Of a stretch of DNA of 11,052 bases, positions 1-6,966 are shown in pieces. Source of the stretch: an uncultured Bacteroidota bacterium. Lineage in GTDB: Bacteria > Bacteroidota > Bacteroidia > Chitinophagales > Chitinophagaceae. The position numbers and the translations under genes are program-made. The stretch covers positions 1 to 11,052 of the forward strand of contig CAMLGP010000037.1 in the NCBI GenBank assembly GCA_946479535.1, given 5' to 3'. The notes beneath the pieces were generated by a model. It was not told the DNA's origin and did no database searches. It saw nothing but the letters and a program-made list of their open reading frames with translations. How positions within the stretch are numbered: the first letter of the stretch is position 1; every line of letters begins with the position of its first letter.

Positions 1-353
1 TTCTTTAAAATTGAAAGCATCAGGTGTTCTGTCTCAACAGTTGTGCTTTTTAGGGCTTTAGCTTCGAGTACGGTCACACGGATCACTTTCTCCGCCTGCT
101 TTGTAAGCGGCAGACTATTAATGTTTGCAATGTTCTTGCCGGTTTTATCCTTTACCGCAAGTTCAATCTCTTTTCGAAGCTCATATAGGTCAACATTAAA
201 GCTTTTCAAGATGCGAACTGCTGTATTATCTCCTTCACGTATCAGGCCGAGCAGGAGATGCTCGGTACCGATAAAATCATTCCCCAGTCTTAATGCCTCT
301 TCCCTGCTGAATGAGATTATCTCTTTAACCTGGGCTGAAAAGTTATTATCCAT
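1..353 (-). CDS. clpC: ClpC-type ATP-dependent Clp protease ATPase subunit, N-terminal part (gene runs off the left edge)
   Basis: This is the first 117 residues of a Clp/Hsp100 AAA+ unfoldase, which in this family feeds substrates to the ClpP peptidase in the cytoplasm. The frame is open from the ATG at 353 to the window edge. It begins MDNNFSAQVKEIISFSREEA and carries both halves of the Clp N-terminal substrate/adaptor-binding repeat: GTEHLLLGLIRE at residues 29-40 and ETEHLMLSILK at about 107-117. The opening residues fit ClpC better than ClpB or ClpA. The AAA+ modules lie outside the window, so the ATPase motifs cannot be checked. No Shine-Dalgarno sequence precedes the ATG. It is divergent from the STAS gene, with 144 bases between the two starts. 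The family assignment is secure; ClpC versus another Clp paralogue is inferred from the N domain only. Confidence 0.93.
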   Translation of the reverse strand, partial: MDNNFSAQVKEIISFSREEALRLGNDFIGTEHLLLGLIREGDNTAVRILKSFNVDLYELRKEIELAVKDKTGKNIANINSLPLTKQAEKVIRVTVLEAKALKSTTVETEHLMLSILK

Positions 354-497
354 CTTAGATAAATAGTTGTGTTACAATATTAACAAATAAATTCGGTTCC
401 TGTTCTTCCCTAATTATAAACGAAACGGGGATAACTTAAGTTGTTTATCTACTGTGTTTTCTCGCACTTTACCGCAACGAATCCTAAATAGTTAAAT

Positions 498-869
498 ATG
501 GAGGTCAAAATAGATACCAAAGAGAAATTTCATGCCATCACGGTGCCGGGACCTACACTTTCTGCTAGTATGACAGAGGAACTGGCCTCCTGTTTACTTC
601 CCTACCTGCAAAATGACGTTAAAAACCTGGTGCTGATCCTAAAAGACATTGAAACCATTGATAACGCTGCCGGAGAAAAATTGGTAGAAATTCAGCAAAG
701 CTTCTATGAAAATAACGCTTCTTTTGTGATTTGTGAAATGCAGCCGGCAGTTGAACAATTTCTTGACCAGAGCGAACTTTTGGAACTCATGAATGTTACG
801 CCCACTCAAAGCGAGGCCTGGGATATTGTGCAAATGGAGGAAATTGAACGGGAACTGCTGGGGGATTAA
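498..869 (+). CDS. STAS-domain protein (anti-sigma factor antagonist-like)
   Basis: A 123-residue protein that is essentially one STAS domain, the fold of anti-sigma factor antagonists such as SpoIIAA. The family pattern is visible: an N-terminal strand pair, a central strand (NLVLILKDIETID) leading into the signature loop, then ENNASFVICEMQPAVEQFLD and a C-terminal helix. In SpoIIAA the loop reads DSSG and a serine is phosphorylated by the cognate anti-sigma kinase; here residues 56-59 read NAAG, so both serines are alanines. The last 20 residues (EAWDIVQMEEIERELLGD) are strongly acidic. No anti-sigma kinase or sigma factor gene is next to it. From memory, Bacteroidota often place such a gene near rnz, as here, which could mean a conserved but undefined role. 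Fold confident; partner and function unknown. Confidence 0.85.
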   Translation: MEVKIDTKEKFHAITVPGPTLSASMTEELASCLLPYLQNDVKNLVLILKDIETIDNAAGEKLVEIQQSFYENNASFVICEMQPAVEQFLDQSELLELMNVTPTQSEAWDIVQMEEIERELLGD

Positions 870-945
870 CGCCATTTGTTGTTAACACTGCACTCCTTCC
901 CCCGTACAGATAAGCCGTGTTCTGGCCAAAACGGGTCCTTTGCAT

Positions 946-960
946 CGGTGATATTCACCG
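946..960. repeat. Small hairpin CGGTGA-TAT-TCACCG between the STAS and kinase genes
   Basis: A perfect 6-base stem with a 3-base loop, followed directly by a second minor one (TCAG-CGC-CTGA, 961-971) and a run of seven A. It lies 77 bases after the STAS stop. On the plus strand no T-tract follows, so it is a weak terminator candidate; it may only add structure to the 223-base spacer 870-1092, in which I see no gene. Confidence 0.35.
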
Positions 961-1043
961 TCAGCGCCTGATCTAAAAAAAGCAAATATCTTCGCGGAAG
1001 CGAGCTGTTAATCGTGTTTTTCCTATTAATTTGAAGATTGCCC

Positions 1044-1061
1044 TCCCGATAGTTATCGGGA
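1044..1061. repeat. Short inverted repeat TCCCGATA-GT-TATCGGGA
   Basis: Two perfect 8-base arms (1044-1051 and 1054-1061) separated by GT, 32 bases upstream of the fructosamine kinase start. It could form a tight hairpin or be a protein-binding palindrome. Similar CCCGATA/TATCGGG palindromes are, as I recall, dispersed between genes in many Bacteroidota genomes. No T-run follows, so an intrinsic terminator is unlikely. Confidence 0.6.
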
Positions 1062-1092
1062 CTGATCCTGAATAAGAATTGAAAACTTCCGG

Positions 1093-1971
1093 ATGGAATA
1101 CTTCCTCAAACAGCTTGTTAGCAAATTTCCCGGCCTGGAGGGCCTTCGGGTGCCATCAATCAACCTTTCTGGCATCGGAGGTGGCTCCATTAACCATACT
1201 TACCGACTTCTGGTCAATCAGAAATTTGCATTTTTCCTTAAAACGAACAAGGCAGCTGAATTCCCAGGTCTTTTTGAAAAGGAAAAACAGGGTCTGGAAT
1301 TCCTGGCCAGCCAGAAAATTATAACAGTACCATCGGTACTTTATTGTGGAACCCTGGAAGATGATCAGTTATTGATCCTTGAATGGATTGAACAGGGATT
1401 GAGAACAGACAGTTTCTGGAAAAAATTCGGTGAGCAACTCGCAAATCTTCATCAATGCACAAATCCTTATTTCGGGTTTGCCCATGATAATTATATGGGA
1501 GCCCTGCCCCAGAAAAACCAGCCAACCGATTCATGGGTAGAATTCTTTATTCAACAACGATTGACCCCACAAATTCAAATGGCCCTGAATAATCGCCTTC
1601 TCTCAAAAGATAATGCTGACCAGTTTGAAAGTTTATATAAAAAACTGGATACAATATTTAATATAGAAAAGCCTTCTCTTCTTCACGGAGATCTCTGGAG
1701 TGGCAATTTTATGTGTAACGAAAGTTCTGCTCCAGTACTTATCGATCCTGCTGTTTATTTCGGACACCGTAGCATTGACCTTGCCATGACAACCTTATTC
1801 GGCGGGTTCGATAAAGCCTTCTATTCTTCCTATCATCACCATTATCCGTTCCCTTCAAATTATCAGGAGCAATGGGACATATGTAATTTATATCCACTGC
1901 TTATCCACCTAAACCTGTTTGGTGAAAGTTATTTGCCACAAATTAGAGCAACCTTAAAGAAATACTCCTGA
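1093..1971 (+). CDS. Fructosamine kinase family protein (protein-ribulosamine/fructosamine 3-kinase-like)
   Basis: A 292-residue cytoplasmic kinase of the fructosamine kinase family (aminoglycoside-phosphotransferase-like fold; E. coli YniA is the bacterial reference). Family members phosphorylate the sugar of glycated lysines so that it falls off, repairing proteins; bacterial members prefer ribulosamines or erythrulosamines over fructosamines. Visible elements in order: glycine-rich loop GGGSINHTYRL (29-39), the presumed ATP-contacting lysine K50, the hinge ILEWIEQG (about 95-102), the family block GFAHDNYMGALPQ (128-140) followed by WVEFFIQQRL, the catalytic loop HGDLWSGN (198-205, base D200) and the metal-binding DPA (218-220), then GHRSIDLAMTTLFGGFD. 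Length is normal for the family. The ATG at 1093 puts the glycine loop at the usual distance; no ribosome binding site is evident. All catalytic residues appear present; the natural substrate is inferred. Confidence 0.92.
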   Translation: MEYFLKQLVSKFPGLEGLRVPSINLSGIGGGSINHTYRLLVNQKFAFFLKTNKAAEFPGLFEKEKQGLEFLASQKIITVPSVLYCGTLEDDQLLILEWIEQGLRTDSFWKKFGEQLANLHQCTNPYFGFAHDNYMGALPQKNQPTDSWVEFFIQQRLTPQIQMALNNRLLSKDNADQFESLYKKLDTIFNIEKPSLLHGDLWSGNFMCNESSAPVLIDPAVYFGHRSIDLAMTTLFGGFDKAFYSSYHHHYPFPSNYQEQWDICNLYPLLIHLNLFGESYLPQIRATLKKYS

Positions 1972-1976
1972 TAATT

Positions 1977-2044
1977 AAAAAGTCAAAAGTAAAAATTCAA
2001 AATAAAGCGTTCCTTTGTTTGGCCTTTTTTACTTTTGATTTTTT
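1977..2044. terminator. Long AT-rich hairpin between the kinase gene and rnz (possible terminator)
   Basis: Arms 1977-1995 and 2026-2044 pair over 19 positions with a single G-U and no mismatch, around a 30-base loop. The right arm contains TTTTTACTTTTGATTTT (2026-2042), identical to 7091-7107. It starts 6 bases after the kinase stop and ends 24 bases before the rnz ATG, so it may end kinase transcription or act as a leader hairpin of rnz. The stem is almost all A-T, so it is weaker than its length suggests. Confidence 0.5.
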
Positions 2045-2068
2045 GATTTTTACTTTATAATTTCCCTC

Positions 2069-2971
2069 ATGCTCGCGGTGACGATTTTAGGTAATAATTC
2101 TGCTGTACCGGCTTTCGACAGGCATCCTACCAGCCAGGTGGTAACACTGGATGGCCAGAATTTTTTAGTGGATTGCGGAGAAGGCACCCAGATCCAGATG
2201 ATCAATTACAAGATCAGAAGAGGAAAGATCTCACATATATTTATATCACATTTGCATGGGGACCATTACTATGGCCTGGTTGGCCTGATCAATTCCTTCA
2301 GCCTTCTCAATCACCAGCAGGAACTTCATGTCTTTGGCCCCTCCCCTTTACAGGAGATCATCGAAATTCAACTGAAGGTGGCTGATACAAAACTTTGTTA
2401 CCCGCTCCATTTTCATACTATTTCCGGCGAGGCAACATTAGTAGACAATGAAAAGATAGAGATCAAATGTTTTCCAACTGAACACCGGATAGAATGTTAT
2501 GGCTTTTCTTTTCGCGAAAAAAGAAAACCGAGGAAACTGATCATTGAAGCAGTAAAAGAAAACTCCATCCCACTTGGTTTTTATGAGAATCTCCGCATGG
2601 GAGAAGATTTTGTGACCAGTGCAGGTGAAGTGATCAGGAACGATTGGGTTACAGAAGAAGCACCTAAAGGCAGGGTCTATGCTTATTGTGCAGACACACG
2701 GTATACAGAAACCATCATTCCCCATATACAGGGAGCAGATATGATCTATCATGAATCCACTTACCTGGATTCACTCCGTGACCGGGCTCATGAACGGTTC
2801 CACACCACAGCCAAACAGGCTGGCCAGATTGCCCAAAAGGCTGGCGTAAAAAAATTACTTCTTGGCCACTTCAGTAGCAAATATGATACGCTGGAAGAAT
2901 TTGAAGTGGAAGCAAAAGAACTATTTCCCAATTCAGAATTGGCGCTGGAAGGAGTTACTTATAAAGTTTAA
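2069..2971 (+). CDS. rnz: Ribonuclease Z (tRNA 3'-endonuclease)
   Basis: A 300-residue metallo-beta-lactamase-fold endonuclease that cuts pre-tRNAs after the discriminator base, the short RNase Z (ElaC) type at normal length. The N-terminus (MLAVTILGNNSAVPAFDRHP) matches the family opening. Zinc ligands are visible: HLHGDH at 61-66 (H61, H63, D65, H66), H139 in FPTEHR, D209 in YCADTR and H267 in LLLGHFSS. FHTTAKQAGQIA (244-255) and the GKRRP-like basic stretch EKRKPRKL (150-157) also fit; residues 158-205 occupy the position of the tRNA-binding arm region. Nothing is missing. It follows the kinase gene by 97 bases that contain a long hairpin, so it may have its own promoter. It is convergent with dapA, with 31 bases between the stops. 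Confidence 0.97.
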   Translation: MLAVTILGNNSAVPAFDRHPTSQVVTLDGQNFLVDCGEGTQIQMINYKIRRGKISHIFISHLHGDHYYGLVGLINSFSLLNHQQELHVFGPSPLQEIIEIQLKVADTKLCYPLHFHTISGEATLVDNEKIEIKCFPTEHRIECYGFSFREKRKPRKLIIEAVKENSIPLGFYENLRMGEDFVTSAGEVIRNDWVTEEAPKGRVYAYCADTRYTETIIPHIQGADMIYHESTYLDSLRDRAHERFHTTAKQAGQIAQKAGVKKLLLGHFSSKYDTLEEFEVEAKELFPNSELALEGVTYKV

Positions 2972-3002
2972 TGACCAAGTCACCAGGAAGGGACTATTGG
3001 AA

Positions 3003-3890
3003 TCATAATGCGTCTTTCATCAAAGACTTTATATGCCCCATCAATCCCGTACTCACCGGCCATACCGGCTGACGGAATGTATTCTGGCATAATCCCATTT
3101 CAGAGAGATAGGCCTTTACACCGCTGGGACTTCCTTCTGTAAACATGGAAGTAATAATATCGCTGTATTTGTGATGGTATGCTCTTGCTTCTTTGTACTT
3201 GCCCTGCAATCCAAGTCTCACCATTTCAGAAAATCCTCCCGGATAGGCGTTCGCCACCACAGAGATCACCCCATCTGAACCAATAGCGAGCATTGGAAGC
3301 GTGATGCCATCATCTCCACTCACTACCATAAAATCAGCTGGCTTATTTTTTATGATCTCGCTGATCAGTTCAAAATTGCCACTGGCTTCTTTGGTGCCGA
3401 AAATATTCTTGCATTCCCTGGCTATGGTCAACTGGGTCTTTGCTGTAAGGGATTGCCCAGTGCGGCCAGGTACATTATAGATCATGATCGGTAATGGCGT
3501 AGCCGCATCCAGTGCTTTGTAATGGTGAATAAGTCCCTCCTGGTTGGGTTTATTATAATAAGGAGATACTGAAAGAATGGCATCATATCCTTTAAGGTCA
3601 AAGGTCTTGAATCCTTCAAGCACTTCTTTGGTGTCATTGCCACCAATACCTGCCATCAATGGGAGATGTCCTGCCACTGTTTTGCTGATAAAGGAAAACA
3701 CTTCCTGTTTTTCTTTACCATGAATGGTTGCGCTTTCACCGGTAGTACCCAATACAACAAGGTATTCCACCTTTTCCTTAATCCAGAACTCAACCAGCTT
3801 TTTATAGCTTTCCCAATCAATTGTTCCGTCTGCATGAAATGGAGTTACAATGGCGATACCGGTACCGGTGAATTTGTCTCTGAGTGACAT
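3003..3890 (-). CDS. dapA: 4-hydroxy-tetrahydrodipicolinate synthase
   Basis: A 295-residue class I aldolase that condenses pyruvate with aspartate semialdehyde, the first committed step to diaminopimelate and lysine; diaminopimelate is also a peptidoglycan component. Seen: the GTTGES pyruvate-carboxylate loop (48-53), the triad tyrosine Y112 in SPYYNKP, IYNVPGRTG (137-145) with the catalytic Y138 and substrate-binding R143, and the Schiff-base lysine K167 in GTKEASG. VSGDD (190-194) and GVISVVAN (207-214) complete the barrel. The frame stays open upstream to 3986, but the extension would overlap accA by 47 bases and has no family similarity; the ATG at 3890 gives MSLRDKFTGTGIAIVTPF, the normal N-terminus. 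It lies 49 bases downstream of accA on the same strand and is probably co-transcribed. All catalytic residues are intact. Other members of this aldolase superfamily (for example N-acetylneuraminate lyase) are much less likely. Confidence 0.95.
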   Translation of the reverse strand: MSLRDKFTGTGIAIVTPFHADGTIDWESYKKLVEFWIKEKVEYLVVLGTTGESATIHGKEKQEVFSFISKTVAGHLPLMAGIGGNDTKEVLEGFKTFDLKGYDAILSVSPYYNKPNQEGLIHHYKALDAATPLPIMIYNVPGRTGQSLTAKTQLTIARECKNIFGTKEASGNFELISEIIKNKPADFMVVSGDDGITLPMLAIGSDGVISVVANAYPGGFSEMVRLGLQGKYKEARAYHHKYSDIITSMFTEGSPSGVKAYLSEMGLCQNTFRQPVWPVSTGLMGHIKSLMKDAL

Positions 3891-3939
3891 AAAAACTAAA
3901 CTATATGATTTAAGATAAAAGAATGAAAGGTTGAGCTGA

Positions 3940-4917
3940 TCAGGATGGGATCTCTTCCCAGAAACCCATTTTGCCGAACTTCTCAATGCGGTTCTTTACC
4001 CGCTGTTCGGCCGGGATCGACTTCAGTTGCTTTATTACGGGAAGAAGAAAGTTCTTGAGGATCTTTGCTGATTCATCATAATCCCAATGAGCGCCACCAA
4101 TGGGTTCAGGGATAATTCCATCGATCAATCCAAAGCCGAGCATTTTATCTGCTGTAAGCCTTAATTGTTCGGCGGCTATTTCTTTCTTTTCCCAACTACG
4201 CCATAAAATGGAAGAACAGCTCTCGGGGCTAATAACAGTATACCAGGTATTCTCCATCATGAACACTTTATCACCTACACCAATTCCCAATGCACCGCCA
4301 CTTGCTCCTTCGCCAATGATCACACAGATCACGGGAACTTTCAGGCGTATCATCTCATATATATTACGGGCAATAGCTTCCCCCTGTCCTCTTTCCTCTG
4401 CTTCCAATCCGGGAAATGCACCGGGTGTGTCTATCAAAGTAACTACCGGCTTGTTGAATTTCTCAGCCAGCTTCATCAATCGAAGCGCTTTTCGATAGCC
4501 TTCCGGGTTGGCCATACCGAAATTGCGTAACTGCCGCATTTTGGTATTGATCCCTTTCTGCTGACCGATAAGCATAATGGTTTCACCACCCAGCGAAGCA
4601 AATCCACCAATCATGGCCTTATCATCCTTCACATTGCGGTCACCATAGAGCTCCACAAATTCTTCAGTCATCTTATCAACATACTTCATTGTGTAGGGGC
4701 TGTCTGGGTGACGGCTCAGTTGCACTCTTTGCCAGCTTGTAAGATTCTGTGTGATCTCTTTTCTTTTGTCAATAATATTCTGCTCCAATCGATTGATCAG
4801 ATCACTCATATCAATATGAGTCTTCTCCTGGCGATGCTTTGCGCTTTCGATCTCGTCAATCAGGTCTTTCACGGGCTTTTCAAAATCCAGGAATTGTCTG
4901 TTCGCGTTGGTAGGCAT
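3940..4917 (-). CDS. accA: Acetyl-CoA carboxylase carboxyltransferase subunit alpha
   Basis: A 325-residue subunit that, with AccD, moves the carboxyl group from carboxybiotin to acetyl-CoA to make malonyl-CoA for fatty-acid synthesis in the cytoplasm. Length is close to the E. coli protein. An N-terminal helical region ([16 protein letters not shown], 12-27) leads into the crotonase-like core: YGDRNVKDD (91-99), GGFASLGG (104-111), the [13 protein letters not shown] block (132-144), IDTPGAFPG (162-170), [11 protein letters not shown] (175-185) and the oxyanion-hole stretch [15 protein letters not shown] (202-216), then [11 protein letters not shown] (229-239). AccA in this form lacks the zinc finger found in AccD, as expected. 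AccD is not in the window. AAGGA occurs just 2 bases before the ATG, too close for a typical Shine-Dalgarno site. It heads a likely accA-dapA pair. Confidence 0.97.
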   Translation of the reverse strand: MPTNANRQFLDFEKPVKDLIDEIESAKHRQEKTHIDMSDLINRLEQNIIDKRKEITQNLTSWQRVQLSRHPDSPYTMKYVDKMTEEFVELYGDRNVKDDKAMIGGFASLGGETIMLIGQQKGINTKMRQLRNFGMANPEGYRKALRLMKLAEKFNKPVVTLIDTPGAFPGLEAEERGQGEAIARNIYEMIRLKVPVICVIIGEGASGGALGIGVGDKVFMMENTWYTVISPESCSSILWRSWEKKEIAAEQLRLTADKMLGFGLIDGIIPEPIGGAHWDYDESAKILKNFLLPVIKQLKSIPAEQRVKNRIEKFGKMGFWEEIPS

Positions 4918-5004
4918 AATCCTTAAATGAGGTGCTAAATTAAGGATTTATGGGTCATCCCGTTAATTATCAGGAAGGGCATATACTGCCGGGGCATAAA
5001 AGGC

Positions 5005-5044
5005 AAATGGTCCGCCTCAACTGTATTTTTGGGACGGACCATTT
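5005..5044 (-). terminator. Hairpin downstream of the L,D-transpeptidase gene (possible terminator)
   Basis: Perfect 10-base arms AAATGGTCCG (5005-5014) and CGGACCATTT (5035-5044) enclose a 20-base loop. Read on the minus strand it lies 76 bases after the transpeptidase stop and is followed by GCCTTTT, a weak U-tract. It lies 87 bases upstream of the accA start, so it may insulate accA from the gene before it. The large loop is unusual for an intrinsic terminator, and a regulatory palindrome is the alternative. Confidence 0.45.
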
Positions 5045-5120
5045 CCATATATCAGCTATGAATATTTATGATGTGCTTATTCTCTGTTTATTCTTTGTTT
5101 ATTCTCGGATTGATATCTGT

Positions 5121-5945
5121 TTAATGCAGTAACCTGGAATGCGAAACATACTGCTGAGTGGGCGCATAAATGAAGAGGCAGGCACCGCTCTTAATGGTAT
5201 TTATGATATCAGTAGCATCTTTACGGGGTACAGCAGGACAGCCAAGGCTTCTGCCAATATAACCCTGCGAACCTATCCATGATTCATCTACATAATCTGC
5301 ACCATGCATAACTATTGCACGATGCTCAGCATTATCATTGATCCCCTTTTCAACACCTGTAAGTTTAAGAGAATAGCCATTATCTCCATTATATGTATCA
5401 CCGGTAATATAAAAACCGGGACTGCTCTTATAGGAAGAAGCCCTGTTTGAAAAAGAAGAAGCCCATTCTTTACCGGAATTCCTTCCATGAGCTACCAGTG
5501 TATTGAACAATACCCTGTAATTCTCCATGTCCAGTATATACAATCTTTTCTGTGTGCTGGGCTGACTGAAATCAACAATCGCCATTACTGATTGATTAAG
5601 GATCTTTCCCTGCTCAATGAGTTTTTCCCAACCCTCCAGGGCATAGTCATATGCCTGTCTGCTCAATCCGGATAGATCAAGATGCAGACTATCATATACG
5701 GATTTCACCGAAAATAAACTCCTGAAAGATGGTACAGGAGATGGTGCCGGAGCCGGTAAGGGAACAGCACTAGCCACTACCGCCTCTTTTTTGGTGAAAT
5801 GCGGAGTTGCCATCTTCGCAAACGAAAAAGGCAGATTTATCAGCGTGATAAAAATGGAAGAAAGGATCAGATAAAATCCTTTGATCGTTCTTTTGGCGGA
5901 AGCACGACGGCCTGGTTGGGAGGGGGTAAAAATTGGTTTTTGCAT
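5121..5945 (-). CDS. Exported murein L,D-transpeptidase catalytic domain protein (YkuD_2 type)
   Basis: A 274-residue protein predicted to act in the periplasm on peptidoglycan. Order: a basic N-region (1-22), a hydrophobic segment (about 23-43, ending SFA) that is a signal peptide or anchor, a Pro/Ala linker (PLPAPAPSPVP, 62-72), then a domain typical of Bacteroidota catalytic-domain proteins of the L,D-transpeptidase superfamily. Key blocks are LVAHGRNSG (150-158), FSNRASSYKSSPGFY (165-179), LKLTGVEKGINDNA (193-206), IVMHGADYV (211-219) and GRSLGCPAVP (231-240). H214 and the nucleophile C236 form the expected catalytic pair. The family joins or edits peptide stems through 3-3 links, but activity of this branch is mostly inferred. 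The start is the only ATG before the signal segment. It is divergent from the CxxC membrane-protein gene and 203 bases upstream of accA on the same strand. Confidence 0.88.
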   Translation of the reverse strand: MQKPIFTPSQPGRRASAKRTIKGFYLILSSIFITLINLPFSFAKMATPHFTKKEAVVASAVPLPAPAPSPVPSFRSLFSVKSVYDSLHLDLSGLSRQAYDYALEGWEKLIEQGKILNQSVMAIVDFSQPSTQKRLYILDMENYRVLFNTLVAHGRNSGKEWASSFSNRASSYKSSPGFYITGDTYNGDNGYSLKLTGVEKGINDNAEHRAIVMHGADYVDESWIGSQGYIGRSLGCPAVPRKDATDIINTIKSGACLFIYAPTQQYVSHSRLLH

Positions 5946-6246
5946 AGATATATTATTTAGTTACCCTGGAAAAATCATCCACAGTTGAGCAATAATATCG
6001 CCAATATTGTTGTGATTTCTTAAAGAAATTAAAAAATGTCAGAGCCATTTTGATATTCATACTGGTTTATGAATAGCCGAAACCATTAATAAAAAGTATA
6101 TAATATATGAGCCAAAAGATAAAGCAAATACCTGAAAAAACAAGTTCTTATATTATTTTCTACGGTGATGTATAATAAGACAACCCGTTCTGCCAATATT
6201 GGCTTTGTAATTGAAATACTTCAGATTCACTAATGTTAGCCCGGTC
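5946..6246. other. Divergent intergenic region with several palindromes
   Basis: A 301-base AT-rich spacer between two divergent genes, so it must hold both promoters, though I could not place a clear Bacteroidota-type promoter. It holds GCCAATATTGGC (6192-6203, perfect palindrome), a second GCCAATATTG at 6000-6009, ATTTCTT-A-AAGAAAT (6015-6029) and AAAATG/CATTTT arms (6033-6038, 6046-6051). No convincing gene is present. Confidence 0.55.
6192..6203. promoter_or_regulatory. Perfect palindrome GCCAATATTGGC, candidate operator
   Basis: A 12-base perfect palindrome 43 bases upstream of the preferred start of the CxxC membrane-protein gene. Ten of its bases recur as GCCAATATTG at 6000-6009, 54 bases upstream of the divergent transpeptidase start. 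A similar site near each divergent gene suggests one shared regulator, but no regulator gene is nearby. Confidence 0.35.
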
Positions 6247-6744
6247 ATGCCTTCCCTTCAGCATCAAATTATCTATTTATTTCTGATTGCAATCCCAGTT
6301 GCCTGTATTGCCTGGACCGTTACGAATGAAGAAGTGTTCCGTGAGCCAAGGGACTTCTGTATTAAACAGTCGAAGACCGGAAGAGGTTTATTATTCCGGA
6401 AGTTTTTTTATCTCTTCACCTGTGAATATTGCTTCAGTCATTATATAACCATACTTATGCTCGTTATTACGAAATTCCAGCTCATATACCCAGACTGGAG
6501 GGGGTATCTGCTGAGTGGGTTCTCCCTGGTATGGGTAGCTAATTTTTATATGAGCCTGTTTCGCAGGCTGCGGCTGGATATCAAAAAACAGAAGACGGAT
6601 GTGGAGCTGAAAGAAGAATTACTGGATGAGAAAAAGTTGAACCCCAATAATGGTAACCAGGATCAGGATGAAGCAGATGTACATCTGGATCCCGATAATG
6701 ATGAGGATAAAGAAGGCCTCAAACGCAAGAGATCATATTTGTAA
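6247..6744 (+). CDS. Small membrane protein with CxxC motif, possibly DUF1360-like; function unknown
   Basis: A 165-residue protein with three likely membrane segments: about 8-25, 64-82 and 87-105. Between the first two is a soluble stretch FREPRDFC (31-38) and then FTCEYCFSH (57-65), a CxxC pair (C59, C62) at the entrance of the second helix. This pattern (aromatic-rich E-x-FREPR followed by a CxYC at a helix start) reminds me of the uncharacterised DUF1360 family, though I cannot confirm that. After a basic stretch (FRRLRLDIKKQK) comes an acidic, Asn/Asp-rich tail (about 118-157) ending in RKRSYL, presumably cytoplasmic. The frame can open at a TTG at 6211 right after a stop; I prefer the ATG at 6247 because the first helix then begins at residue 8. 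No ribosome binding site is visible. The Cys pair could bind metal or form a disulfide. Confidence 0.65.
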   Translation: MPSLQHQIIYLFLIAIPVACIAWTVTNEEVFREPRDFCIKQSKTGRGLLFRKFFYLFTCEYCFSHYITILMLVITKFQLIYPDWRGYLLSGFSLVWVANFYMSLFRRLRLDIKKQKTDVELKEELLDEKKLNPNNGNQDQDEADVHLDPDNDEDKEGLKRKRSYL

Positions 6745-6966
6745 CGGCAACTATTAAATATATGTATGGCTATAAAATAGCATGAACGTCCGGTTATTGT
6801 ATCGAAACCGAACAACAACTTCTCCAAATATTCCGGTAACATACTGAAAATCATAACCCAGAGGTTTGGCACACTATTGCATTCACTCCTGCGAGCTTTT
6901 TTATTTTTTTTCATTAGCATGTAGTGTTTGCTGTTATTCTTAACGGGTAAACAAAAATCAACAACC

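Noticed and set aside
43..366. A plus-strand frame over the clpC start region
   Set aside because: It is antisense to the clear Clp N domain on the minus strand.
867..1105. A stop-to-stop minus-strand frame through the spacer between the STAS and kinase genes
   Set aside because: It has no ATG, contains the palindrome at 1044-1061 and shows no family motif; probably a chance opening, though a decayed gene cannot be excluded.
3891..3986. A 32-codon upstream extension of dapA
   Set aside because: It overlaps the 3' end of accA, has no family similarity, and the normal DapA N-terminus begins at the ATG at 3890.
5005..5044. Integron attC-like site
   Set aside because: The arms lack the R'/R'' core sites and extrahelical bases of attC, and no cassette or integrase is present.
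6107..6175. A 22-codon plus-strand frame (MSQKIKQIP...) ahead of the membrane-protein gene
   Set aside because: Too short to support without conservation or a ribosome binding site; possible leader peptide at best.
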